A stretch of DNA of 64,000 bases from Sordaria brevicollis (taxonomy: Eukaryota > Ascomycota > Sordariomycetes > Sordariales > Sordariaceae). The stretch covers positions 620,001 through 684,000 of the forward strand of contig JAUTDP010000005.1 of assembly GCA_033439795.1 (NCBI GenBank), read 5' to 3'. Positions 13,201 to 25,051 of this stretch are shown here, piece by piece. A program made the translations under genes and the position numbers. How positions within the stretch are numbered: the first letter of the stretch is position 1; each line of letters opens with the position of its first letter. The notes below the pieces were generated by a model that ran no database searches, was not told the origin of the DNA, and saw only the letters and a list, made by a program, of their open reading frames with translations.

Positions 13201-15450
13201 CGAATTTAAAGATTTAATTAATTATTTTCGATAAAAAAATTATTAAACCTAATAATAGCTTTTAAAATATTTAAAATTATAATTAATTCGGTTTAATTAG
13301 AATATTTAATAAATTTTAAATTAATTGTTAATAATTATTATAAGAAATTTCCAACGTTATATCCGGTAAATAGTTATTAAAAAAATGTATCGAATTAATT
13401 AGAAGAGGAAAAAAATTTCAAAAGGGGTTACGAAATTAGGATAGAATTTTCTCCCTTTTTTTATTAGTTTAATAGAATAGGGATAGGGTAAAAATAATTT
13501 TATATTAATTTTTTATTCTTTCTTCTAAATTCTTTACTACGTTAATTCTTTCCTTACCTTTATTTTTCGACCTATTAAACTCTATTTCGTAAAACCTAAA
13601 TTAAAGATAAAAATTATTTTAAAGGAAGAGTAACTTTATAACGGATTAGTTTTAGTACTAAATAGCGTTTTCGTCGTCCGTAACCAATTTTATAATTATT
13701 CGAAAGTTTAAATTAATATTTTCTATCGATTTATTTCTAAAATTACCTTCCCGATAAAATTTTTCGGTTAAATTTAAATTGAGCGAATTAACGGTTTAAT
13801 CCTCTTAAAATAAAGGAGAATTTAGCGGTTAGGATTTTCGCTATATATAATTATTAATTTGAATTAGTAAAGGAGGGGACGGGGTATTGACCTATATAGG
13901 AAATAAGTTACTTTAAATTAACTATAATTTATAATAGGCCTTAAAATCTTCTATATAATTCTAAGAATTTTCTATTAATATAAAAGATTAAATAAATACC
14001 CCCTACGGATTTAAATTAAATTATATTATAATTAATATTTTAAGGGCGTTTAAAAGCTCTTTATTATTTATATTAATTCGAAATAAAATATATATTAATA
14101 GTAATTATAGCGTATAAGAGGGCTCCTAAAATAAATATATTAAAGATTAGGTTTTTCGTACTATTATTTAATATATTTCGTTTTAGTATTTAATTTATAA
14201 TTCGAAAGAATTAAGTAATTATAAATATAAAATATCCTTTAACCCGGGGGTTATATTAAAAACGAATTTAAATTCAATATATTAATATTTTCCTACTTTA
14301 GGGCGGATTTTAATATTCGAAATATTAACGGCAGTAATAATTTAATTACGCCTCTCTAATTCGGGCCGGGCTTTAAACTCGGGTCTAGTATTAATCCTAC
14401 GATTAATTATAGTAAAATAATATCGAATTCCTATAAAAAACGAAATTAAATACCTTTCTAATTCAAGTTAAACGTTAATTTAAAAATTAATATCGGTAAA
14501 AGGACGATAACCTCCTATAAAAAACGAAGTCTAATACTTTTCCAATTCGGTTTAGGCTTTAATTTAATAATTAATATCGGTAAAAAAACGTCGAATTCTT
14601 AAAGGAAACGAAATTCGATACTTTTTTAATTAAATTTTAATTGCTTATAGTAAATTAAGTACGGATTTATCGTTTAAAGCGGTATAAGGGTCGTTTTTAT
14701 TGGTTTTTAAACCGGTATTTATTTTACTTTTAAGAGTAGAAACGTTTACTTTATTTAAAAAAAGTAATAAATTATAAGAATAATATAAACCGGAATTTAA
14801 TATAGGTAAATATTATAAATTTATAATAATTACGTATTTCGTATATAGTATTTAATTTTATACGTATTCGGGGTCCGAAATATCGTAATAAAAGAAAACG
14901 GGGTAATTACTAAATTTATAATTAGGTTCTATACCGTTATTATTACTTTAGGAAAATAAATTGTTTTAATTATCGAATTAATTAAGAGAGTTTTAAATAT
15001 CGGGCGTAGGCGGGACGAATTATTCGACCTATAGAAATATAATAAAAGATTAATCGTTTTAGGTAAATTTAACGGCTTATTTAAAAAGGCTTTTGGGAAT
15101 ATAATAATTTAAACCCTAATAAACTAAATACGGGGGTAATATTATTAACCGTTTTATAGTTCAAATTAACGTTAATAATATTAATTCGGTATTTAAAAGT
15201 TATAGTAAAGAGTCGATAACCGCTTTAAATCGTTTTTTTAAACTATTTAACGCGATTCGGTATTATAGCGTTACCGGATTTGCGTAGACGAAATTTAATA
15301 CGTACCGAAGGTCCCGTTAGATTATAGGGTCTTTAAGGTCGAATATAGGTATTAATAATTAATAAAATAGGATAAAAAATAATAATAATACGAAGCGGGG
15401 CTAAGCCGAGGTATTAAGAGATTCTTCGGGTTGGGTGTTTATTACGAAAT
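7250..15450 (-). pseudogene. Element N gag-pol remnant
   Basis: Minus-strand domains from 3' to 5': chromodomain at about 7270-7420 (YEVKQLLKR ... GYSYE); integrase core at about 7900-8500 (IDFIIGLFK, then GLFRVIISDRDLKFL and VYHSQVN with one RIP stop); RNase H and connection at about 8600-9500; RT at about 9500-10250 with an intact YIDD active site at 9788-9799 inside FVIIYIDDIIVFSN; protease and gag upstream. A gag-like stretch is readable near 13900-14100 (NNKELLNALKIL, then YIEDFKAYYKL). The frame is broken by many TAA/TAG codons. Of the four reverse transcriptases in the window, this is the only one in which I read both catalytic Asp. Confidence 0.85.
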
Positions 15451-15502
15451 TTTTAAAAGAAAGGAAGAATATTAATAACTAAAATTATTATTGGGTATTA
15501 TT

Positions 15503-15745
15503 TATTAGATAGTATAAATTTATAACGTAAAGTCCTTAATAGATTAGATAATTATAGAATACGATGATTAATTTAGGAGAGAAATCGAGTCGAGGCTCGA
15601 TTTTTCGGCTATTTATTTATATATGGGAGTTAATTCGGGTCGTCCCTAACCCGACTCTTGCGATACCTAAAGGAGAAGGTGAGTCTACGACCGATTTGAT
15701 GTCGAGTCGTGGCTCGTCTCGACCTATTCCCTCCTTCCCTTTATA
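15503..15745 (-). repeat. Right LTR of element N (243 bp, 5' LTR in element orientation)
   Basis: This is the partner of 4415-4657. Its right half (about 15660-15745) keeps GC-rich, unmutated sequence around the GTCGAGTCGTGGCTCGTC stretch, whereas its left half is RIPed. A TATATA sequence is present near 15620. Confidence 0.93.
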
Positions 15746-15750
15746 TCCGG

Positions 15751-18700
15751 GTTAAATTCTATAAAAAATTAGAACTTTCGTAAATAAAGTTTTTAAAAAT
15801 TAAAAAGCGTTTTTATATTTTTTAATCTATTTAAAAGTAACCCTTTTACCGGTTAATTTTAATAAGGGGGTAATTACTTTTAAAAATTAGGGAATAAATA
15901 TACGGTAATAATTAATAAATTTTAAAAAATTTTATATACCTTTTTAAAAGGTAAGGGGAAATTAATCCAAAATCGCCTTAACCTTTTCGGGGTTAATTTA
16001 TACGCTAACGCCAATATAAATAATAAAGCCTAAATATTTAACCTTCTTTATATTAAATTCGTATTTATTTAAATTTAAATAGAGGCCGGCTTCTAATAAT
16101 TTAATAAGGATTAAATATACTTTTTACTCGTAATTTTCTAATAAACCGGAGGAGTAAATAAATATATTATTTATATAAGCGGTATAAAACGAATTTAAAT
16201 AATTATAGAAAATATAATTAATATATTATTAAAATATAACCGGCGCGCTATTTAACCTAAATAATATAATTAATTATTTAAATAATTTATACCGCGTCCG
16301 AAATATAATTTTCCCCTCCTTTCCTTTTATTATATAAATTTTATAAAAAGTTTATATAATATCTACTTTAATATACTACTTTATTCCTTTTAAAGTACAG
16401 AACGTATTTTTAATTAATAATAATAAATAATAATCCATTTTCGTAATAACGTTAAATATATAATAATTATAATAAAAACGGAGTTTACTTCCGGATTTGC
16501 ATATAAATAAAATTAGGGCCTCTATTTTTAAATTATTAATTCGGATCAACCTTTTATTTAATAAATCCTTTAACGTCTTTTTAAAAATTAAAAACTCCTC
16601 CTTCGTTATATTATAAAGCAATCTAAATAGGATAGGGAATTCTTTACTATCTTTATCCTTTTTAATTACAATTTTATAATCTATATTAAAACGATAAGGG
16701 TTTAATTTATCGACGTTCTCTTTTATTTAAAATAGTATTAAATCGTAATATTTTTTAAGGATCTTCGCCTTTAATTCTACTTCGATATATACCTTCTTTA
16801 ATTTTAACGCCTTTTCGACGTCCTTTAAATTAACCGTAAAAATAACTTCTTTAATTATTCGACTACCGAACTCCTTTCTTAACCTACGAATATAGCCTAT
16901 AAAAGTAGTAATTAAAATATATATAATAAACTTTAAATCGGCGATAAACAATATATTAAATACCTATTCTCTATTAACGTAAGGAACTTAATAATTAATA
17001 ACGCTTATAAATAAACGCTTTTTATAAGGGACGGAATATATTTGTATAATTTTAAACTAAAATTTACTTAATATAATAGGGAATTCGAATAATAGGACGA
17101 TATAAACGTAAATAAAATAAATATAACCGTTTACTTCGGCTAAGAATCGGACTATACTTTAAATAAAAACTCCCTTTATAATAATAAATACTCTTTTTAT
17201 AATATAAAATAAAATAAAGATAATTAAGATTTAAAACTTTTTAATAACTTTTTTATTAATTATAATATAATATTAATAACCTTCGTCGACGAGGATATAA
17301 AATAAATTACAATTATTAATAATAAATAGAATTAAAATAAATTCCACTTCTATTTTTAATTTAAAATCCTCTATCTTATTTAATATTTCTATTTCCGGCT
17401 CTAAAGCCCGATTTTATACCGGAATTAAACTTTTATTTATTATTCAAGGGCGGAATTATAAGCCTTATTATTATTATCGTCCTTTAGGAGCGGAAGGACT
17501 TCAGTAGCGGTAATTTAAATATATATTCTATTAAAAAAAAGGGGAATAATTAATTAATATAAATAAATTAAAACGCAATATCCGGAAGCGCTATAATATA
17601 TATATAAATTATTATTTCAATAACGTTAACGCTCTTTATCCGATATTTATTTAATACACTTAATAGAAGCAAAAATAAAAGTATTTATATTAAAGCCGCT
17701 TCGACTTCATTTACCTCGATTACGGATTATACGTATAATACCTATAATAATATTTTTATTTATATCGATTAAACGTTAAATAAAGGTTATAAAAATAGGA
17801 CGGGGCGCAATACGTAAAGTATAAAGAACGGTAGGATAATTAATAAAAATAGCGTTAAGGACGTAAAGTTTATTACTTTTAATTTTACCTTTCTAATTAT
17901 ATTAATATCGATAGTAATCCTCCTTAAACTCTATTATCTATTCGTATTTAAATATATAATACTAAAATTATTTAAAATATTCGTAATAATTATTAAAGAA
18001 AATAATTATAAATATTTTATTATATTATTTTTTATTAAAAACGTAACGGAAATAGCCTAATTTAGCGGGACTTTCCTATAAATAACCGCCTATTTTAAAT
18101 ATTTCGTTATTAAAATCGGCCAAGAAAGTAGTAAATAATTCGCCATCCTTCTAATATATACGGGCGAATTTATCGAAGGCCGCTTCCTAATTCTAATAAA
18201 AACCGAAGATCGTATAAATTTACTCGAAAAGTTCAATTAAGTCTTTTTCATTACGTATAATTATAATAATCCAAAATCCCTTTAATTATTAACCGTACTC
18301 AATAGGAAACGTATTAATAATTTCGTACTAAACGGTATTCGGGTTATTACGAAATCCTTATTTAATATTACTATTATATATTATAACGAATTTATTAAAA
18401 AAGAAGCCGAAGGTATAAGGTTAACCGTTCTATTTAGAGAATTTTAATTATTTTTTACAATAGGGAATTAAATTCGTATTATTATTAGAATTATTATTAA
18501 TTAGGGTTTTAGAAAGGGATTTCTTTTTACGAACGGAATATTTAGTAATTCCGAAATCTAAATAGGGGGTAAAAGTATTAGAAATAGGGGTAGTATTAAA
18601 TAAGAGGGATTTAATATAATCCCTAAGGGTCGCGCTATTCTTAAGGGCTCTAATTAAACCTTTAATTAGGCCTTTACTATTACTATTATTATTTAATATA

Positions 18701-18865
18701 CTATTTTAGGAATTATAAAACTCTTTTATATTATTAATATTTATATCGTTAAATCCGACTATAATATCGAAAATACCGTAATACTACGTTTAAAACTATT
18801 AATCTTCCGCTTATAAAATTACTATCCGTTTATTAAATTTACTTCTTCTATCCGCTTTTTAAATA
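15751..18865 (-). pseudogene. Element A copy 1 gag, protease and reverse transcriptase part
   Basis: Read on the minus strand: gag at about 17560-18860 (GLIKGLIRALKNSATLRDYI, later FTTFLADFNNEIFKIGGYL), aspartic protease at about 17000-17480 (LVDEGY, FPIILSKF), the linker (DVEKALKLKKVYIEVELKAK) and RT (TKEEFLIFKKTLKDLLNKR, KMDYYLLLLIKNTF). The RT active site at 16166-16177 reads YINN where Gypsy enzymes have YIDD, a G-to-A change typical of RIP. The reading continues after the nested element at 4409. RIP stops are frequent. Confidence 0.87.
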
Positions 18866-18876
18866 GTAGAATTTAA

Positions 18877-19128
18877 TATAAGGAGGTATAGTATAATTGG
18901 TATAAATATTAAGTCCTAATAAATCGATAAGGTTTTATAAAGGGGAAAAGGGAAGAAGGGAAGCGCCCTTTAGGCGGCACTAGTCAACTATCCTTTTGAG
19001 GACTGGGCACGGGCTACACCGCTTGCCGTGGCGGCAAGGACCGCGACTAGCGGCCCGACTGGCGGCCCGACTAGCGGCACGACTAGCAATGCCAGTCAGA
19101 CTCAGCCACGGGCATCAACCCCATAACA
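18877..19128 (-). repeat. LTR of element A copy 1 (5' LTR in element orientation)
   Basis: This 252-bp LTR is identical in length to 338-589. The outer 150 bp or so (about 18965-19128) are almost unmutated and show the ancestral LTR sequence: tandem CGGCCCGACTAG-type units and a hairpin at 19022-19038 with arms CTTGCCG and CGGCAAG around TGG. The inner 90 bp are RIPed. It ends CCATAACA, followed by the TSD AATAA. Confidence 0.92.
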
Positions 19129-19133
19129 AATAA

Positions 19134-20980
19134 AATCTTCGTTCAAATTCTAAAATTTCCTCCTAATATCGATAGTATAATAAATTATGATTTTTAATTA
19201 AAAGTAATCCTTTATAAAGCGTATTAATTATTTAATATTATAAATAATTAAAATTCCCTATAATAACCGCAATCAATTAACGGCCGATATAATTATTTTA
19301 TATAATATAGGAAACCTCCCGCCGAAGTAAAATATTATATACGATACGATAATATCCTCTTTAACGTTTATTAATAGGTGGGGTTTCTTAATAAAACGTA
19401 ACGATATAATTAATTTATTAATTTCGATTAGCGATTTAATATAGCGAATAATCGATGAGCGTAATTCTCTTGTAATAATAGCGATTTAATAAATAGTCGG
19501 TAGCTTGCGTAATAATAATTTAAGGCCTTTACGACGTTTACGAATATTGAAATATATATAAATACTTCTATATTTAATAAGTACTTCTCCTAATTCCTTA
19601 AAGTATTTATTAAAATTTATAGGTATTAAACGGTTAATTTATAATTCCTTTATTTATTTATAAATAAATAGATTATTTATTCTTTTTACTCTTTTTTATA
19701 GCTTTACGGTTTACGATAGTCGATTTTACGGGTATTAAGATACAATTTATAGTATAAATGGTTGTCCGGTTATACGATGTAAATAAGGGGTTTTGCGTAG
19801 CGTTAATAAGGAAATGTATATGGTATTAGTCGGCGCTTATCTTAGATTTAAACCTTGTCCTAGATTTTTCGAACCCCCTACTTAATAAGTAGGGGGGCAA
19901 GCAATGCCAAGGCGACCTATGCCCGCCAAGTATTCAAAAACCCGAAACAGGCGGAAGCTTCCTTTTAAGCTCTTTGACTCCTGGAAGAAGGGCCTTGAGA
20001 AGCATTAGTTCAGCCTTGCTTCTATCCTGAGCAAGGGTCTAATATATCTTGCGCATGATTGGCGATATAAGGTCTCCGATATCTTCTCAAATACAAGATG
20101 GGGAAAATTTTGTCCGTGTTTCAGATGTTGAGTGTTCATCATGTTGTGTCAACGTCCACCAAGGCCCGGTTGAGCATCGGTAAGTACCCAGAGTATCCTT
20201 TACCCCCTCTGTATGGTCACATACATATATATAGCTGGCCAAGTTGACCATTATCGTGCCACGATACCATACAGAAGCGAAGAGATGAATGGCGATCAAA
20301 AAATAAATGATGAAATACGTATCTGACACATCCACACATCTCCAATCTGACATTGAACGGTTTATCGCTGCACTGCGTCAAGCCACCCAGCTGGACTCAA
20401 ACAACACACACTGCTACCGGGATATCGGTCAACTATCAACCAAGACCTCCCATGTTTCCTTGTACCACAGAGTACACGAGTCGGGTAGCCTTTGGTGCCG
20501 AGAGACCACACATCATTTGGGTCAGAGACAAAAGATTTATAGATAGTTTTATAGTAGGTGTAATGTGAATAGTGGGTGAGGTGACTTGTTCTTGTGATGC
20601 GGCTCGGACCAGGATGTCATTGAGGGTGGAAAGATCCGACGGGAGTGCAAGTGATACACTTCTGTTAAGGTACAGTAGGTTGTAGTGTTTGATGCAGAAT
20701 GCACGGCAAAGAGAAAAAGAGGAGACTCTCTCTGGAAAAGGGAAGAACTGAATGGCTGCAGCCCAACGATGGGACGCGTCTCGTCACTCAGTCTCGTCAC
20801 TTTCCACGGTGAGAGTGTGTCCGCCTTCCCGCTCAGTTCCGGCAGTCCAATGAAACCAGTAAATGTCACTTGCTTCAAGGTTGCTTTGGGTTTTAAAATT
20901 TTGGGCCCTGAATGTGAGGTTGGGGTCGTTGTGGTGGTGATGACATTCGGTGGCCCCAGCGGTTAAATCCACTGTATAGT
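19134..20980. other. Transition zone between RIPed block and gene island; no gene identified
   Basis: From 19134 to about 19880 the sequence is AT-rich and RIP-like. At about 19880 the composition changes abruptly to normal GC. Short open frames occur in 19900-20980 on both strands, but they overlap, lack recognisable domains and show no convincing splice structure. The stretch 19900-20090 reads as GC-normal DNA next to RIPed DNA and may be the far end of another repeat. No gene can be supported. Confidence 0.55.
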
Positions 20981-21292
20981 TTGGTTAAATCCACTGTACC
21001 CTTCAAGGCCGGCTTATACTACAGTCTTCCTATGACTACTACGAGTAATTTCGAGATAAGGACGATAAAGAGCCAATTTAGGCTTTGAAAGAACCTAAGG
21101 GTTAGGTAGGATTTTGAAGGAACTGTCGTAAGAAGAAAGGCTAGTTGTTTTTGAGATTTGTTTACGTCGTGATGTTGATTTCGAGGTCTGGTGTCCATGA
21201 CGGAGAGTTTTGGAGCCTGGGAAAGTTTGAAATGGCCCGTGCTACTTGAAGTTTTGCTGCGATTTGGATGTGGGTACAGTGGATTTAACCAA
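20981..21292. mobile_element. MITE-like segment with 21-bp terminal inverted repeats
   Basis: Perfect inverted repeats of 21 bp end a 312-bp segment. The core GGTTAAATCCACTGTACCC is at 20983-21001 and its exact reverse complement at 21272-21290, with two more complementary bases outside each. A third, direct partial copy (GGTTAAATCCACTGTA) lies at 20961-20976. The interior has no long open frame and no extended foldback. The length and ends suggest a small non-autonomous DNA transposon upstream of the VAC8 gene. No clear target duplication was found, so the class is open. Confidence 0.5.
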
Positions 21293-22311
21293 CCCGCACC
21301 GTTCAGTGGCACGCTAGCAAGGACTATCCAACCTGTCCAGCAGCAACCGCAGGTGCCACCTCAGCGCACGGCCCACTTCCCCCCAGACGCCCGGGCCCTG
21401 GGAAACTGCCTCGAGGTCGCTGTGAATTTGTGATGGTACGCTGTGATTGGGGTTTCCAGGGCGCGATTGCGAGGCAGAGCTTCCACGACGACGGGCACTC
21501 ACCCATCCATCCAGCCCATCATTGTCAATCGTTTCATGCCTCTGCATCTCTGCCGCCGCTTCCCCGTTCAACGGATTTACTCGCATTAACAACAAGGGCA
21601 ACACAGGGCAGCACCGGGGCAAGGCAGCGTCGGTGATCCAGATAGTCTGTCCGTGTCCATCGTGCTTCCTTGGAGTGGAGTTGAAGCGGTGCTACTACTA
21701 GTGCGGCCAGGTTCTTCCATTCATCTCTTCTCTTTGTGACCGTGATTCCTGCCAGCTTCTCCGCTGAGGTGTGTCCTGTCCCGCTCGCTGCCGCCGCCTC
21801 ACGCAACCCAACAATCCCTCCCCAAAAAAACATTCAACATCGGGTCCTTGTCGCCCGTCCCTGACCACCACGTTCCCCGTCTTTCGATTTCGCAGAAACA
21901 TCCCATCGTCGTCCGTCATCAGAGAAAACATCGGCTTCTCGCATTATTAGTGATTTCGCAATACTCGGAGCTCCGTTCAAGCCTTGGTTTGACCCTTCGC
22001 TGCTTTATCTTTGATCACTTTGTGTCATCGATTTCGCTTCGCTCTCGCTGCCTTCGCAAACGTAAAGAACCCCTGCGTCCACCGTCCACTTTGTTGTGGA
22101 GCGACCGATCCGACTCCCGGCCACCGACCAGGCCTACCACCGACCGCCTGCCGGACCCAGAACGATAACACCGGGACGACCCTCGATTTCCCCGGCATTC
22201 CACAACAAACCATCGCCCATCGCCACTCCGCGACTTCAGCCAAAAGCGCCCGTCCTCCCTGTTGCTGTACATTGCGGTTGACGGCAGATCGATTCGCGTC
22301 CCTCGGCAGCC
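21293..22311 (+). promoter_or_regulatory. Upstream/5' UTR region of the VAC8-like gene
   Basis: This is about 1 kb of GC-normal DNA before the VAC8 start. Several overlapping frames exist on both strands, but none shows a recognisable domain. The last 500 bp are C/T-rich with CAAC/CATC stretches, as usual for fungal promoters and long 5' UTRs. No TATA box close to the start codon was identified. Confidence 0.45.
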
Positions 22312-24357
22312 ATGGGCGCTTCCTGTTCCTCGTGCTGCGGAGGTATGTAATGGCCTTTATTCTGTATCTGCCATGTGTGCAGTAGAACTAACGGGACCCG
22401 ACAGGCAAATCCCGCGACGGCTTGTATGATAATGTCCTCGCCGATAGTGAGCGGGAAGCCGTTGCCGACCTCCTCCAGTACCTCGAAAACGTATGCAGAC
22501 TATACACAATATCCGCCCACGTCATGGCAGAAACACTAACACTTGTATAGCGTGGAGAGACCGACTTCTTCTCCGGAGAGCCCTTACGCGCCCTTAGTAC
22601 TCTTGTCTACTCGGAGAACATCGATCTCCAACGAAGCGCAAGTTTGACATTTGCTGAAATTACCGAGCGAGGTACGTGTTATTGGGGGCATGACATCAGG
22701 GCGTTTTGTTTTGTCCTGGAGGTTGCTAACTTGTCTCGCTCATGTTAGATGTACGGGCTGTTGACCGGGATACTCTTGAACCCATACTCTTCCTTCTCCA
22801 AAACTCCGACATCGAGGTACAAAGGGCAGCCAGCGCGGCACTGGGCAACCTCGCAGTAAACAGTATGTACTTTGCTTGGCCTCGAAAAACAGTGCGGTAT
22901 AGATGGCTAACAAGCGAACAGCTGATAACAAGGTCCTGATTGTCCAACTCGGCGGACTGGCGCCCCTCATCCGTCAAATGATGTCGCCCAACGTCGAGGT
23001 TCAGTGTAACGCCGTTGGCTGTATCACTAACCTCGCCACGCACGAAGACAACAAGGCCAAGATTGCGCGTTCCGGCGCACTGGGACCATTGACACGACTC
23101 GCTAAATCTAGGGACATGAGAGTTCAACGCAATGCTACCGGCGCTCTTCTGAACATGACGCACTCCGGTAGGCTTGTACTAAGACAGATATCTTTGAACC
23201 CATTGCTAACAGATGCCAGATGAAAACCGCCAACAACTGGTGAATGCCGGCGCTATCCCTGTGCTGGTTCAGCTGCTTTCCTCCACCGATGTTGACGTTC
23301 AGTATTACTGCACTACCGCCCTCAGCAACATTGCCGTCGATGCCAACAACAGGCGGAAGCTCGCGCAGACCGAGCCTCGGCTTGTCCAGTCCCTTGTCAA
23401 CTTGATGGATTCCTCTTCACCCAAGGTTCAGTGCCAGGCCGCCTTGGCACTCCGAAATCTCGCCTCGGATGAAAAGTACCAGCTGGAAATTGTTCGCGCT
23501 AGTGGTCTCGGCCCCCTTCTCCGTCTTCTTCAATCGTCTTACCTACCGCTCATTCTGTCAGCTGTCGCCTGCATTCGAAACATTTCTATCCACCCAATGA
23601 ACGAGTCTCCCATTATTGAGGCAGGCTTCTTGAAACCATTGGTTGATCTCCTAGGGTCGACCGATAATGAGGAGATCCAGTGCCATGCCATCTCTACCCT
23701 CAGAAATCTGGCAGCGAGCTCGGACAGGAACAAGGCGTTGGTGCTTGAGGCTGGTGCTGTGCAGAAATGCAAACAGCTGGTGTTGGAGGTTCCAGTGACG
23801 GTACAGTCGGAAATGACGGCAGCCATTGCCGTTTTGGCGTTGAGTGATGAACTCAAAACGAACCTTTTGGAACTCGGCGTGTTTGAGGTCTTGATTCCTC
23901 TTACCAAGTCGCCCAGTATTGAGGTTCAAGGAAACAGTGCTGCGGCTCTGGGTAACCTCTCATCTAAAGGTCAGTTGACTCCTTCAACTAGTTTTCATGG
24001 ACATGACATACTGACAAATGAACAGTGGGCGATTACAGTATCTTCATTCATAATTGGAACGAGCCAAGCGATGGCATCCACGGCTACTTGAGCAGATTTC
24101 TTGCCAGCGGCGATGCCACTTTCCAACACATTGCTATTTGGACCCTGCTACAGCTCCTCGAATCCGAAGACAAGAAGCTTATTGGGTTAATTGGAAAGTC
24201 GAACGATATTGTGGATATGATCAGACAGATTGCGAACCGCCAGATTGAGTCGGACAACGAAATGGAGGACGATGATGAGGGCGAAGTGGTCAGCCTTGCT
24301 CAGCGGTGCCTGGAGCTTCTCGGCCAGGGAAATGCCAAGGCTCACATTGAGGGCTAA
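22312..24357 (+). CDS. vac8: Vacuolar armadillo-repeat protein Vac8
   Basis: Seven exons (22312-22342, 22405-22490, 22551-22671, 22749-22862, 22922-23167, 23220-23969, 24026-24357) with GT-AG introns of 52-77 nt give 559 residues, the usual Vac8 size. The N-terminus [11 protein letters not shown] carries Gly2 for myristoylation and Cys5/8/9 for palmitoylation, the known vacuole-membrane anchor. Armadillo repeats then fill most of the protein (for example [53 protein letters not shown]), and an acidic EMEDDDEGE stretch precedes the C-terminus. Vac8 of yeast acts in vacuole inheritance with Vac17, nucleus-vacuole junctions with Nvj1, vacuole fusion and autophagy. The start is chosen because only this ATG gives the acylation motif. 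The first exon is only 31 nt. Identification is firm and function is inferred from the family. Confidence 0.96.
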
Positions 24358-25051
24358 ACGGGAGAGGTTGAAGGTTTCATCTCCTTTCCAACCCTCTTTT
24401 GTTTTGTTGGCATATTTCGACATGTTTTCGACTGGCTTGAGGTACTTCGCATAGGACTGGCGTGGAGTTTGCGGCGCAGCATTGTTTAGTAATGGATTGA
24501 TTATACATGGGAGGAAAGTCATGGGGTCTTGTGTTCGATAGGGAACGACCATTGCAAAGGGACGACAATTACGACCAGGTTTAGTTTGCTGATGGAAATG
24601 ATGGGTTGCGTGCGTTTTGTTTACGTACCTCGACCGGGGTTGTTTTTTTTGTTTTATTTTTTATTTTATTTTTTTGTAACCGTAACGGAAACCATGCCAT
24701 GGTCCCAGGTATTGTTCATGTTCAGCCTGAAGACCTAATTTATATAGTCTGTCGGAGCACCATCTCCTCTTTTTGGTTGCCGATTGGCTTTGTTTCGGCT
24801 CGCGTCGTTCATGGAAATGAGAGTGTGTTTTACGAAGGCGCATCTGAAGCGTGAAGGCATAGTTAGGCATACCTTTGAGATCACAGTAGGATATCACTCT
24901 CCGTACTCCTCAACTTAAATCAAGAGAGTTGTAAAGGTGTTCTCAAAGTGATCATATGGAGTGACCAGCACTGGCAGAGTGAAGACTCAGCGTCCTAAGG
25001 GCGGGCACCCTTACGCCTGCTTCTTTTTTTCCTTTCTCAATGGGTATCTCA
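24358..25051. other. Convergent 3' intergenic region between vac8 and imp1
   Basis: The two genes end towards each other across 694 bp. The region holds T-rich runs at about 24637-24680 that fit 3' UTR/poly(A) signalling for the plus gene. Short open frames here are overlapping and low in complexity. I see no further gene. Confidence 0.6.

Larger units (their letters stand above)
4415..15745 (-). mobile_element. 11.3-kb Ty3/Gypsy retrotransposon, element N, nested in element A
   Basis: Two LTRs of exactly 243 bp (4415-4657 and 15503-15745) start with TG (TA after RIP) and end with CA (TA after RIP). They are flanked by a 5-bp TSD. The minus strand carries RT, RNase H, integrase and chromodomain remnants, so the element runs right to left, like its host A. 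At 11,331 bp it is long for a fungal Gypsy element. The extra length is mainly the 2.6 kb between the chromodomain and the left LTR, plus a long gag-side region. It inserted after A copy 1 was in place. Coding parts are full of RIP-type stops. Confidence 0.93.
338..19128 (-). mobile_element. Ty3/Gypsy LTR retrotransposon, element A copy 1, split by nested element N
   Basis: The element has two 252-bp LTRs (338-589 and 18877-19128), a 5-bp TSD, and gag, protease, reverse transcriptase, RNase H and integrase remnants read on the minus strand from right to left. A polypurine tract touches the left LTR. Element N (4415-15745) interrupts it between RT and RNase H. Without N and its duplicated TSD the element is about 7,455 bp, a normal Gypsy size. 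All coding parts carry stops where CAR or TGG codons are expected, so it is inactive through RIP. A frame antisense to pol lies at about 900-2163. Copies 2 (44968) and 3 (56386) confirm the internal layout. Confidence 0.92.

Noticed and set aside
20087..22281. Many overlapping small ORFs upstream of VAC8
   Set aside because: They overlap on both strands, lack domains, and fit chance open frames in GC-normal UTR and promoter DNA.
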